Below, piece by piece: positions 35,728 to 44,537 of a stretch of DNA of 64,000 bases. Under the pieces are notes generated by a model. That model ran no database searches, was not told the DNA's origin, and was given only the letters and a program-made list of their open reading frames with translations. The DNA is from Candidatus Heimdallarchaeota archaeon. GTDB taxonomy: Archaea > Asgardarchaeota > Heimdallarchaeia > Heimdallarchaeales > Heimdallarchaeaceae. Location of the stretch: contig JAEOTK010000223.1 in NCBI GenBank assembly GCA_016839875.1, positions 33,535 through 97,534 of the forward strand, written 5' to 3'. Each line of letters begins with the position of its first letter. Position 1 is the stretch's first letter. The position numbers and the translations under genes are program-made.

Positions 35728-37301
35728 AGTAATTCTTTGTTGTCAGTTTTCATAACTATGTAAGAATTTTTCTTATAGTATTTTATATTGGGATTATTTT
35801 GAATCAATTTTTCAAGTGCTTTTGCAATTTCTTTAGGAAAATGTTCACTAAGAAGTTCGATATTACTTGATTTTGTTATTTCTTTATCAATGAAAATGGA
35901 AACATCGCCATTTGTATATCTGAATTTGAATAAATTAAACTCCATAAGCTCCTTTTCGGTTTGTTTGGATATTTCTCCTTTGATAATATCATCTTTCTTC
36001 AGATCCAGAACTAAATTGGACGTCAAGGAAATGTAATGACGAGTTTGTCTGATATTGGTTGGTTTAGCATCTAAAGTAAATTCTTTTATGATTTCCAAAT
36101 TAGTATCAAATATGAAGACTTTCTTATCTTCTCCAATAGAAATAAGTCTGTTTTCATAATAAAGAAGACCTATTATTGGTCGTTCATGTATTTTTTTACT
36201 CATAATAATATCTAGATTTGATAAATTTAGAAGAGAAACTATCCCGTTGTTAGTAGCAATTACCACATTATCTGGAGAAATACAGATATTTGAGATTGCA
36301 TTAAAACGCGATTGAGATTTTAATATCTCTAAATTTGAATCCATTACAAGAATATTCCCTGATTCTAAACCTACTATTAACTTTCCAGATGAATTCATCA
36401 GTAAAGATAAAGGTCTCTGTTCTAGTTTCTTAACTACTGTTGGTGTTTTTGTATTTAAATTGAATTTTACAATAGTTGAATCTAAAGCTGTACTATACAG
36501 GATTTCATCATCAAATTCAATACCTGATATGTGATTATCCTGAGTGAAAAAAACATCAGTAAGTCTATTTTTTTCTTTATTCCAGAAACTAACCAAACCA
36601 AATTGGTGACCCAAAATCAGGTTATCACCCTCTATTCGACCCATCATGGAAGGTATTCCGTTTATTCTTGACATTTGGAATAATAATGCGCGTGTATCAC
36701 TTTTGGAAAAGGATTTTAGATATTTGTTTGCTTTTTTGATTGCTTTGATTAAACGCGAATTATCGATGTTTAGATACTTAATAAATTTAAAATCCTCTGC
36801 ATCTAGAACAGATATTAATCCATCATGGTTTGAAATAATGATGTGATTATCAGAAATAAAGAATCTTTCCATGTCAGGGATTTTTATTCTTATTTCTTCC
36901 ACTAAACTTTCGTTTTCAAATCTCCATTTTTTTAATGCGTGATCTCTTCCACCACTAATAATGTAATTCTTCCAAGGTTTTGCTCCGATGATTGTTGAGG
37001 AATGAGCTTTAATTGTTTTGATTAATGATAAATTGTCCAATGACCAGAGTTTCAGTTCTAATTCTTGAGAAGAAGAAATGAAATAATTTGAATTTTGAAT
37101 TCTCTGAATATCTGTTATCTCAGAATTATGAGCATAAATACAACCAAATTCCTTCTCTAATTCTCCGTCCCAGATGCAAATTCTTCCATCCTGACCTCCC
37201 GTAAAAATCTTACCATCAAAATTCTGAATTACACTAATTCCTTTTGTGTGGCCAGTTTGATGATAAAGAATTTCAAGCACTTGGTTATCCTTACTACTCA
37301 C
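35724..37301 (-). CDS. WD40 beta-propeller protein
   Basis: A 525-residue protein has at least seven WD-like repeats: GKIFTGGQDGRICIWDGELE, SSSQELELKLWSLDN, IISGGRDHALKKWRFENE and later degenerate blades such as NRLISIGEDKKVFIFDTNLE. Residues about 450-525 form a non-repeat tail with helices. WD40 proteins act as scaffolds; no catalytic residues are expected. It starts with GTG at 37301. Its tail ends four bases inside the end of the dCMP deaminase gene (convergent). The role is unknown; WD40 proteins of this type are more frequent in Asgard archaea and eukaryotes than in most archaea. Confidence 0.82.
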   Translation of the reverse strand: MSSKDNQVLEILYHQTGHTKGISVIQNFDGKIFTGGQDGRICIWDGELEKEFGCIYAHNSEITDIQRIQNSNYFISSSQELELKLWSLDNLSLIKTIKAHSSTIIGAKPWKNYIISGGRDHALKKWRFENESLVEEIRIKIPDMERFFISDNHIIISNHDGLISVLDAEDFKFIKYLNIDNSRLIKAIKKANKYLKSFSKSDTRALLFQMSRINGIPSMMGRIEGDNLILGHQFGLVSFWNKEKNRLTDVFFTQDNHISGIEFDDEILYSTALDSTIVKFNLNTKTPTVVKKLEQRPLSLLMNSSGKLIVGLESGNILVMDSNLEILKSQSRFNAISNICISPDNVVIATNNGIVSLLNLSNLDIIMSKKIHERPIIGLLYYENRLISIGEDKKVFIFDTNLEIIKEFTLDAKPTNIRQTRHYISLTSNLVLDLKKDDIIKGEISKQTEKELMEFNLFKFRYTNGDVSIFIDKEITKSSNIELLSEHFPKEIAKALEKLIQNNPNIKYYKKNSYIVMKTDNKELL

Positions 37302-37390
37302 AAATTTGAGTGATGTTGAGAGTAATTAAGATTTTACATAATTGAGAATAGGATTATATCTAAGTAATCAAATATGGGATGTAAAAATAA

Positions 37391-37452
37391 TGTGGCTCAT
37401 TTCGTCGTGAGATCTTCATCATTCCGTCTGGGACGGTTAAATCATCGCCACA
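37391..37452 (-). ncRNA. Box C/D-like small RNA (sRNA) candidate
   Basis: On the minus strand the ends TGTGGC and GCCACA pair perfectly (37447-37452 with 37391-37396). The C-box-like GATGATT follows the stem, C' ATGATGA is perfect (37416-37422), and ATGA (37397-37400) sits where a D box (CTGA) belongs, directly before the closing stem. Upstream of that D box the 10 bases TCTCACGACG (37403-37412) complement CGUCGUGAGA, a segment I recall as conserved in 23S rRNA. TATA-like TTAAATAC (37471-37478) lies about 25 bases upstream and ATTATTTTTAC follows. The imperfect D box is a caution. Confidence 0.6.
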
Positions 37453-37470
37453 AGTTCTAGTAGTTCTTTC

Positions 37471-37478
37471 GTATTTAA
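37471..37478 (-). promoter_or_regulatory. TATA box upstream of the C/D-like sRNA
   Basis: TTAAATAC on the minus strand is followed after about 20 bases by the TGTGGC stem of the candidate sRNA, the expected distance for an archaeal start site. Confidence 0.45.
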
Positions 37479-37573
37479 CAGTCTTTTCTTGTTTGCTTTT
37501 GTTTCCTTGTTTTTAAAATTACTAAATATATCTTAGCTAAAATGAACAAGAAGAAAAAGAAAAGATAAAAAAA

Positions 37574-40500
37574 TTAGAGTTGTACAATTCCAATGGAAAC
37601 TTTATAATTGTCAAACTCCCATTCTTTTACATGCCCTTCTGAAGGCTTTGCTAAAACCAATTCTCTGCTTAGAGTTTCATCCTTTAGGAATTCCATGTGA
37701 TTCTCAATAGCTTCCTTGCCAAACTCATCAGTAAGCACAGTAAGAAGAATTTCTTGAGTATATTCAAGATCAAGCTCTTTTCTCATGGTTTGTACTCTTC
37801 TTATTATATCTCTAACATATCCTTCCTGTTTTAGTTCTTCTGTGATTGTTGAGTTGAATAGTAACAAGTAACCTTCTGATTCTTCTCCAGCAAATCCTTC
37901 ATGTACTTCAATTTTATATTCCAAATCTTCAGGTGATAAGTCATATTTTTCATCACCGATAGCAAGTTTTATTGCTTTTCCTTCAGTTAATTGTTTTACA
38001 TAATCACTTGCTTCGCTAGGTTCTAATTTCTCTAAACATGTTCTAATTTCATTTATAGCTGACTTAACTTTAGGTGCTAGAACTTTGAAATTTGGTTTAA
38101 CTACGTAGTTGACCAACTCATCTGAACTTTCTTGAAGAGTAACGGTTTTTACGTTTAATTCTTCTTTAAAGACTTCTTCATATTTCTTGATTAAATCCTC
38201 CTTTCCAAGAGGTGTAGTTACAATTAATTCAGATAATGGCTGTCTTAATTTTATGTTTGCTGCAGATCTTATACTTCTTCCAGTTGTAACCAAAGCTAGT
38301 ACCTTATTCATCTCATCTGATAATTGAGAATCAACTTGTTTCTTGTCGAATTCGGGGTAAGAACACATATGAACACTCAAGGGAACATCAGAATCTAATC
38401 TTTTCACTAAATTATGATATAGTTGTTCAGTGAGAAACGGTAGAAATGGTGCAAGCATTTTGGTTAGTTTGACTAGAACTTCATAGGTAGTTATATAAGC
38501 TGATTTTTTATCTAAATCAAGCCCATTTTTCCAAAATCTTCTTCTTGATTGTCTCAAATACCAGTTACTGAATTTATCAACAACAAATTTTTCGAAAGCT
38601 TGCACTGCAATATGAACAGTCATATCATCTAGAGCTTTATTTACTGCTTCTAGTAGGTAGTTCAATTCACTTACTAGCCATTTATCCAGCTCTGGTCTTT
38701 CTTCAAGAGGAATATCAAACGATGTTGGATTAAATTGATCTACATTTGCATTTGAGACAAAGAAACTATAACTGTTCCATAAAGTTAGGATGAATTTTCT
38801 CATCGCTTCAGTTATGTGGGTAGGTTCAACTCTAACACTAGACCAAGTTGGATACGAGTATAGAAACCATCTTACTGCATCTGCACCATATTTTGGGATA
38901 ACCTCATTTGCAAAGATAACATTACCCTTACTCTTGCTCATTTTCATGCCTTTTCCATCAAGTGAATGTCCCATAGACAAACAATTCAGAAAAGCTGGTT
39001 TATCAAACAGCAATGTACCTATTGCAATTAAGGAATAGAACCAACCTCTAGTTTGATCTATAGCCTCTGTTATGAAGTCAAATGGAAAGTGTTTGTTGAA
39101 AATATCTTCATTTTCAAATGGATAATGATATTGAGCAAAAGATGCCGCACCTGATTCATACCAGCAATCTATGGTATAAGGTTCTCTCACACTTTGTTCA
39201 CCACAATCAGGACATTTGAATTTGATTTCATCTACCCATGGTCTATGTAAACTGAAATCTTCTGGCAGTTTTTTACCATATAATTCAACTAGTTCTTTTC
39301 TGCTACCAACAACTGTGTGATGTTTATTTTCACAGATCCATATAGGTAATGGTGTCCCCCAAAAGCGATTTCTTGAGAGTGCCCAATCTCTTACTTCTCT
39401 AATGAAACTACCGAACCGTCCTTCTTTAAGGTGTGCTGGTTGCCAACGTATCTTGTTATTATTAGCTATCAATTTATCCCTTAATTTGGACATTGCTATA
39501 AACCAAGATTCTGTTGAATAGTAAAGCAAAGGTCCATCACAACGATAACAGAACGGATAGGTGTGCTTGTAAGTACCTTGTTTAAAGAGTAAACCTCTAT
39601 CCTTTAGATTCTTGATGATTTTTGGATCTGCTTTCTTAACAAATAAATTTGCAAAGTCTGTAATTTCTTCTGAAAAAGTTCCATCTTCAAGTACTGGATT
39701 CATTAGAGGGAGTCCATATTTCTTCCCTGTTTCTGAATCTTCTTCGCCAAACGCAGGAGCAGAGTGTACAATTCCTGTTCCTTCTTCAGTTGTCACATAA
39801 TCAGCTAAAGTCACATAGAATGCTTCTTCTTCAGGAACAATAAATGGAAATAGTTGTTCATACCGATTATACTCAAGATCCTTTCCTTTAAACCTCTGTA
39901 GAACATTATAGTCTTCTAAAAGTTTTTCTGCTATTTTTTCAGCTAATATGAGTTTTTCTCCATTATATTCAACCTGAACATAATCAACTTTATGGTTAAC
40001 TGTCAAACACACATTAGATATCAATGTCCATGGTGTTGTTGTCCAAGCTAAATAATAGGTGTCCTCATAATCTAAAGATTTGAATTTAACATGGATGGAA
40101 GGGTCGGTTGTTTCCATCATACCTTGTCCCACTTCATGAGATGAAAGAGGGGTTCCACATCTTGGACAATAAGGAACGACTTTATACCCTAGATACATTA
40201 AACCTCTATTGTATATCTCTTTTAGAGACCACCAAACACTTTCTATATAATCTTCTTCCATTGTAACATAAGGATTATCCATATCAAGCCAAAAACCAAT
40301 TCGAAGAGACATTTCTTCCCATTCTTTTACATATTTGAAGACAGATTTTCTACATGCTTCATTGAAATTTCGTAAACCAAATTCCTCGATTTGGCTTTTA
40401 TCTGTAAAGCCTAATTCCTTCTCAACTTCAAGCTCCACAGGAAGACCATGACAATCCCATCCTGCAATCCAAGGAACAATATCATATCCATGCATAACTT

Positions 40501-40741
40501 TATGCTTTAGAAAAACATCCTTGATTGCTCTAGTTAAAGCGTGGCCTATATGCGGTAGACCATTTGCAGTAGGTGGCCCTTCAAGCCATCTGAAGAGCTG
40601 TTTTCCTTTGTTCATCTCTCTTATTTTGTCAAAGATTTGGTTTTTCTCCCAAAATTCTAATACGGTTTCCTCCTCTTTCGGGAATGCCGGTAACGAATCA
40701 ACTGGTTTAAAGACTTGGTTTTCCTTCTTCACAGTAATCAA
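37574..40741 (-). CDS. ileS: Isoleucyl-tRNA synthetase
   Basis: This class I synthetase charges tRNA-Ile. ANGLPHIGHALT is the HIGH motif (residues 59-70) and GKGMKMSKSKGN the KMSKS loop near residue 610. The large CP1 editing domain with AWTTTPWTL and GTGIVHSAPAFGEEDSE lies between them. A zinc-like CPRCGTPLSSHE and CYRCDGPLLYY occur within the CP1 region. At 1055 residues it is full length with a C-terminal anticodon-binding part. The start is TTG at 40741 or GTG at 40732; TATA-like TTATATAT is about 25 bases upstream. No T-box or similar leader is seen. Confidence 0.95.
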   Translation of the reverse strand: MITVKKENQVFKPVDSLPAFPKEEETVLEFWEKNQIFDKIREMNKGKQLFRWLEGPPTANGLPHIGHALTRAIKDVFLKHKVMHGYDIVPWIAGWDCHGLPVELEVEKELGFTDKSQIEEFGLRNFNEACRKSVFKYVKEWEEMSLRIGFWLDMDNPYVTMEEDYIESVWWSLKEIYNRGLMYLGYKVVPYCPRCGTPLSSHEVGQGMMETTDPSIHVKFKSLDYEDTYYLAWTTTPWTLISNVCLTVNHKVDYVQVEYNGEKLILAEKIAEKLLEDYNVLQRFKGKDLEYNRYEQLFPFIVPEEEAFYVTLADYVTTEEGTGIVHSAPAFGEEDSETGKKYGLPLMNPVLEDGTFSEEITDFANLFVKKADPKIIKNLKDRGLLFKQGTYKHTYPFCYRCDGPLLYYSTESWFIAMSKLRDKLIANNNKIRWQPAHLKEGRFGSFIREVRDWALSRNRFWGTPLPIWICENKHHTVVGSRKELVELYGKKLPEDFSLHRPWVDEIKFKCPDCGEQSVREPYTIDCWYESGAASFAQYHYPFENEDIFNKHFPFDFITEAIDQTRGWFYSLIAIGTLLFDKPAFLNCLSMGHSLDGKGMKMSKSKGNVIFANEVIPKYGADAVRWFLYSYPTWSSVRVEPTHITEAMRKFILTLWNSYSFFVSNANVDQFNPTSFDIPLEERPELDKWLVSELNYLLEAVNKALDDMTVHIAVQAFEKFVVDKFSNWYLRQSRRRFWKNGLDLDKKSAYITTYEVLVKLTKMLAPFLPFLTEQLYHNLVKRLDSDVPLSVHMCSYPEFDKKQVDSQLSDEMNKVLALVTTGRSIRSAANIKLRQPLSELIVTTPLGKEDLIKKYEEVFKEELNVKTVTLQESSDELVNYVVKPNFKVLAPKVKSAINEIRTCLEKLEPSEASDYVKQLTEGKAIKLAIGDEKYDLSPEDLEYKIEVHEGFAGEESEGYLLLFNSTITEELKQEGYVRDIIRRVQTMRKELDLEYTQEILLTVLTDEFGKEAIENHMEFLKDETLSRELVLAKPSEGHVKEWEFDNYKVSIGIVQL

Positions 40742-40933
40742 CTCTTGTTTTTTTTGTTAGAAATATATAAGGCACGCTATGATGATGTTTCAAAAAAGTA
40801 TTTTTAGCGAATTTCGCGATCCATCCTTATTCCTCTTTATGCCTATCTTTTTTGCCTTCTTCTGATTATAAAAACTTTCTGGAATTGGTTTTCGGTCTTT
40901 AGAAACAAGCTTTTGAGAGCCTAAATGATAATT

Positions 40934-41386
40934 TTAAGCTAAAACACCAGTATTGATTAAAAACTCCTTGAAGTCAACACCCTTTATAAAAGATCTCAAT
41001 TTTATTGCGATTTTTATGGCATTGGAAGAAGAAGTTATTTGCAGCTTATTTTTCATTGCTGACTCCTTTTTTACACGGATATAGAATGTACTTTTATCGC
41101 TGTTAAACCTTTCACTAAATTCTTGTGCTAGAATCTTCTTTACTTCTTCTGATAATTTTGATGCAATATTTGTTATTGCATTATCGATTTCTCTTTTTCT
41201 CGTAAAAGCTATTTGAAAAAATTCGATTGGATTACCATAACCTCCCTCTAGCTGTTCTTGTTTAATATTGGTTTCTTCTATGTTTTCTAGGGGAATAATG
41301 TTTTGAACGGCTTCTATATTCTTTTCAACATCTTCTGTTGCATGAACAGAGAAGCTAAATTCAACTTTTACTACGGTTATCTCCAT
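40934..41386 (-). CDS. RNA-binding protein of the exosome neighbourhood (COG1325/DUF54)
   Basis: This 150-residue protein has an ACT/L5-like fold: the start EITVVKVEFSFSVHATEDVE and the middle IEFFQIAFTRKREIDNAI match the archaeal family found beside rpl15e, Rpp30 and exosome genes. It is predicted to help RNA processing or ribosome assembly. AAAGGTA lies seven bases before the ATG. It follows rpl15e with a 35-base spacing. Confidence 0.75.
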   Translation of the reverse strand: MEITVVKVEFSFSVHATEDVEKNIEAVQNIIPLENIEETNIKQEQLEGGYGNPIEFFQIAFTRKREIDNAITNIASKLSEEVKKILAQEFSERFNSDKSTFYIRVKKESAMKNKLQITSSSNAIKIAIKLRSFIKGVDFKEFLINTGVLA

Positions 41387-41421
41387 TGCTATTACCTTTG
41401 AAAAGGAAAAATGGAAATTGT

Positions 41422-42051
41422 TTAATTTCCTCTGCGTCGATGGCTTCTAATTGAAGGACGAACTTTTTCTGCTCCGATTCCTTTGTTTCGAAGTCCTCTA
41501 CCTTTTCTGCCTGAACTAGTTAAACCTCTATGAACACGTCCTCTATGAACAGGATTCTTGATGTAGAAAATATCATCTCCACGGATTTCTTCGATAGAAA
41601 CCCAGCTGGTACGTGGATCCTTAGCAATTGCAGGATGTTGAGGATCTATCAAGATAACTTCAAAGAATTTGTGACGACCGTCTTGTCCAACCCAATATGA
41701 GTTTAAAACCTCTAAATTGCTATACTTTCTAGCAACTCTTTCCTCTGCTATTAATTTTATACTCTTCTTCGGAGTTATTTTATTAACACCTAGGTTTCTA
41801 GATTTTCTTCCTCGAACGGGTCTTTGTTTTCTTCTTCCTCCTCTTCGAACTCTAGCTCTGACTATAACATAACCTTGTTTAGCTCTATAACCTAAAGCTC
41901 TTGCTCTGTCTAATCTTGTTGGTCTCTCAACCCTTTTGACAGCTCCTTCTCTTCTCCACTGAATAATTCTTGCCCTCATTAAGTCCTTAAATTCTTGAGA
42001 ATTGCGATTTCTCCAAAAATCTCCAATATAACGATACATACTTTTAGTCAT
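41422..42051 (-). CDS. rpl15e: Large ribosomal subunit protein eL15
   Basis: This highly basic ribosomal protein is found in archaea and eukaryotes. Conserved stretches are [36 protein letters not shown] and [20 protein letters not shown], then [17 protein letters not shown] and [17 protein letters not shown]. The ATG at 42051 follows GGTGA by six bases; the GTG at 42060 is not the start. The ribosome site abuts the base of a 7-bp hairpin in the leader. Confidence 0.95.
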   Translation of the reverse strand: MTKSMYRYIGDFWRNRNSQEFKDLMRARIIQWRREGAVKRVERPTRLDRARALGYRAKQGYVIVRARVRRGGRRKQRPVRGRKSRNLGVNKITPKKSIKLIAEERVARKYSNLEVLNSYWVGQDGRHKFFEVILIDPQHPAIAKDPRTSWVSIEEIRGDDIFYIKNPVHRGRVHRGLTSSGRKGRGLRNKGIGAEKVRPSIRSHRRRGN

Positions 42052-42060
42052 TGTAATCAC

Positions 42061-42090
42061 CTAACGATTCCCGGGTGGACATCTCGTTAG
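42061..42090 (-). promoter_or_regulatory. Hairpin in the rpl15e 5' leader next to the ribosome site
   Basis: On the minus strand CTAACGA (42090-42084) pairs perfectly with TCGTTAG (42067-42061), with a 16-base GC-richer loop containing CCCGGG. GGTGA follows immediately, sharing its first G with the stem. A TATA-like TTTTAAAA near 42118 would place the mRNA 5' end close to the hairpin. This may control ribosome access, perhaps by eL15 itself, but that is inference. Confidence 0.5.
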
Positions 42091-42182
42091 CCAACCTTCT
42101 GATTCCTAAAAGGGTTTTAAAAGTTATGATTTTGAAGAATTTTTGCATTTTTATATCGAAAGATGTAATATAACTGAGTTAA

Positions 42183-43355
42183 TTGCCTGGCATTCTTGAA
42201 AAACTGAGGATTCTAGGAGAGGCAGCAAAGTATGATTTATGCGCTTCCACCGCATCACCAAGAGCCCATACTCCAGGTTCTCTAGGTAGAGCAGTAGCCA
42301 GCGGTGTTTGTCATTCTTTTCTTCCAGATGGTAGGTGCATAAGCCTACTCAAAGTTCTTATGACAAATCGATGTATACATGATTGTGCATATTGCATCAA
42401 TTCTTCGAATAATAAAGATAAAGCTAAACAGCAGCGTACTTCTTTTGAACCAGAAGAACTTGCAAAGTTAACCATAGCATTTTATTTGAGAAATTACATC
42501 GAAGGACTTTTTTTAAGTTCGGGAGTCGGTAAGAGCACTGAATGTCAAGCTGAAGTAATTCATGAAACTTTACGAATTCTTCGCTTCAAATACAAATTTG
42601 ATGGATATATTCATGCAAAGATATTGCCAGGAATAGACAAAGAAAAGCTAAGACGAATTGCAGAATTAGCTGATCGTGTTAGTTTAAATGTTGAACAGCC
42701 CAACAAATCTCGTTTCTCTGAAACATGTTCCACTAAGGACTATAATAATGATATAATCAAGGTTTCAAAATGGTTACCAGAATTAAAATCAAAAGGTTTC
42801 ATTCCTGCAGGTTATACTACTCAATATGTGATAGGAGCAGCAAATGAAACCGATAAAGAGATTCTAGAGAGTGTTTTTAATTTCTATACTTATGAATGGG
42901 AATTCAAAAGACAATATTATTCAACTTGTTTACCATTAGAGGAAAATCAAAAATCCTTCCCACGTCATTTTTTCCGTAGAGAACACCGTCTATATCAGAT
43001 TGATTGGTTACGTAGAATCTACAAATTTTCACCAGAGGAGTTAATGACAGTTGTTGATGAAAAGGGATTTATTCCTCTGAGAGAAGATCCCAAAATAATT
43101 TTGGCTCGGAAGAATAAAGATCTTTTTCCTGTTGATGTCAATAATGCAAAATATACTGAACTAATGAGGGTTCCAGGCATTGGACATCTATCTGCTACAA
43201 GAATTGGCAATCTTCAAGAAAAAGGAGTAATTATCTCAAATGCAATTCAATTAAAATCTATAGGCGTCGTCATTAAACGTGCACTTCCATATTTAATTGT
43301 AGGAAGAAATAAACAATTAACTCTTGACAAATTCGAAAAAATGAATAAGAGGTAG
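42183..43355 (+). CDS. Putative DNA modification/repair radical SAM protein (TIGR03916-like)
   Basis: A 390-residue radical SAM protein carries TNRCIHDCAYCINSSN (cluster Cys triad) near residue 60 and the start EKLRILGEAAKYDLCASTAS, a diagnostic segment of the group linked to DNA metabolism. FLSSGVGKSTECQAEVI and HAKILPGIDKEKLRRI follow. The C-terminus has a helix-hairpin-helix (LMRVPGIGHLSATRIGNL), suggesting DNA contact. It starts with TTG; TATA-like TTTATATC is about 25 bases upstream. The next gene is its usual partner. Confidence 0.88.
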   Translation: MPGILEKLRILGEAAKYDLCASTASPRAHTPGSLGRAVASGVCHSFLPDGRCISLLKVLMTNRCIHDCAYCINSSNNKDKAKQQRTSFEPEELAKLTIAFYLRNYIEGLFLSSGVGKSTECQAEVIHETLRILRFKYKFDGYIHAKILPGIDKEKLRRIAELADRVSLNVEQPNKSRFSETCSTKDYNNDIIKVSKWLPELKSKGFIPAGYTTQYVIGAANETDKEILESVFNFYTYEWEFKRQYYSTCLPLEENQKSFPRHFFRREHRLYQIDWLRRIYKFSPEELMTVVDEKGFIPLREDPKIILARKNKDLFPVDVNNAKYTELMRVPGIGHLSATRIGNLQEKGVIISNAIQLKSIGVVIKRALPYLIVGRNKQLTLDKFEKMNKR

Positions 43356-43359
43356 CTAA

Positions 43360-44055
43360 ATGTCCTTCTCATGTAATCTATCAGCTGCAGAATATGTTCA
43401 TGCTGCAAAGAATCATATTGATTCTACTCCTGATTTCATTAAGAAAGCTAACAATCTTCTAGTAGACAAACCATATGAAATTATTACTGGATGCACAGAG
43501 TTTGGTCGTTTGATAAAAAAACGTGCAAATGCTGTTTTAAGAGAAGTAAGACTTTTGGCATCTTTTATGAGAATGAAACCCTACCCAGAAATGCTGTTGG
43601 TAGGAAAATGTGAGCTTGAACATCATACAGGACAGTCAATTGCAGACTCTCTTTCTCGGAGATTCAATATGTTTGCTGTTTTAGTTTTCGTCGAAGATAA
43701 TTATTATCTTGCTACAGAAAGGAAAGATATTTTGAAATTTCCTGAATCAGATAATAAAAACGAACATACAGTAATTAAAGATATACGTGATTTTCTAGGG
43801 CAATGCTTTGAAGAAAGATTAGCTCCAGATTTGGTGAGAAAGGATGGAGATTTATTGTGGGAGAAATATTATGAGACACAGTTCCTAGAACAGAGATTGA
43901 ATGTAAAGCAATTTAGAAGATTTATTCCAAAATATGTTATGAAAAAAGCTAATATGAAAGTTGAAAGTGAATTCTATGAAAGAGCAGTAGTCAATTCAAA
44001 AAATAACAGAATCCTTGAAGATTTTCTGAAAATAAATACTGAAGAGAAAAATTAA
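43360..44055 (+). CDS. Partner of the DNA-repair-type radical SAM protein (DUF4130/TIGR03915-like)
   Basis: This 231-residue protein is in the place where bacteria and archaea carry the DUF4130 partner of the radical SAM gene. The segment VLREVRLLASFMRMKPYPEM, then SIADSLSRRFNMFAVLVFVE, resembles the DUF4130 pattern (REV...F.R and ..RF..M). No uracil-glycosylase domain is fused here, unlike some relatives. GAGGTAG before the ATG and four bases of spacing tie it to the upstream gene. Function is predicted DNA metabolism; confidence in the name rests mostly on context. Confidence 0.65.
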   Translation: MSFSCNLSAAEYVHAAKNHIDSTPDFIKKANNLLVDKPYEIITGCTEFGRLIKKRANAVLREVRLLASFMRMKPYPEMLLVGKCELEHHTGQSIADSLSRRFNMFAVLVFVEDNYYLATERKDILKFPESDNKNEHTVIKDIRDFLGQCFEERLAPDLVRKDGDLLWEKYYETQFLEQRLNVKQFRRFIPKYVMKKANMKVESEFYERAVVNSKNNRILEDFLKINTEEKN

Positions 44056-44105
44056 GTTATAAAGAAACATTCAAAAGATATACAGAGGAATATCGTCTGA
44101 TTATT

Positions 44106-44537
44106 ATGCCCTCTTTTGGAGTTCATCAGATTGGTGAAGTTAAAATAGAAAAAGAAGCATGCTATATTGAGATTTACCAACCTTATTCTTCTGGTTTGCT
44201 ACATATTGAAAATTTCAGTCACGTTATTGTTTTATGGTGGATATCAATGAGAGATAATCCCATAGATAGATCACAATTACTGGTCTCTCCACCAAAACTT
44301 GATAGAAAAATCGAAACTGGAGTTTTTTCATCTCGAAGTCCATCAAGACCCAATCCAATTGGTCTAACCAAAGTAAAACTATTGAAAGTGGAGAAAAACC
44401 GTCTGTATATAGATAGAATAGATGCTATAGATGGGACCCCTGTACTGGATGTTAAACCCTATTTGCCAGGAGATAGTATAGCTGTAGATGAAATGAAATT
44501 ACCTGAATGGTTTGATTATTTAAAAGAAGAAATTTAA
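44106..44537 (+). CDS. TrmO-type tRNA methyltransferase (TsaA/YaeB family)
   Basis: This SAM-dependent enzyme of the TrmO family N6-methylates t6A37 in certain tRNAs. The signature GVFSSRSPSRPNPIGLTKVK is clear, as is RIDAIDGTPVLDVKPYLPGD near the end. Length (143) is that of the short, single-domain form. It therefore acts on tRNAs bearing the KEOPS product. Its stop overlaps the end of the convergent ABCE1 gene by four bases. Confidence 0.88.
   Translation: MPSFGVHQIGEVKIEKEACYIEIYQPYSSGLLHIENFSHVIVLWWISMRDNPIDRSQLLVSPPKLDRKIETGVFSSRSPSRPNPIGLTKVKLLKVEKNRLYIDRIDAIDGTPVLDVKPYLPGDSIAVDEMKLPEWFDYLKEEI

Noticed and set aside
40771..40870. Possible C/D sRNA upstream of ileS
   Set aside because: A perfect ATGATGA and a CTGA are present, but their flanks do not pair and the spacing is too long.
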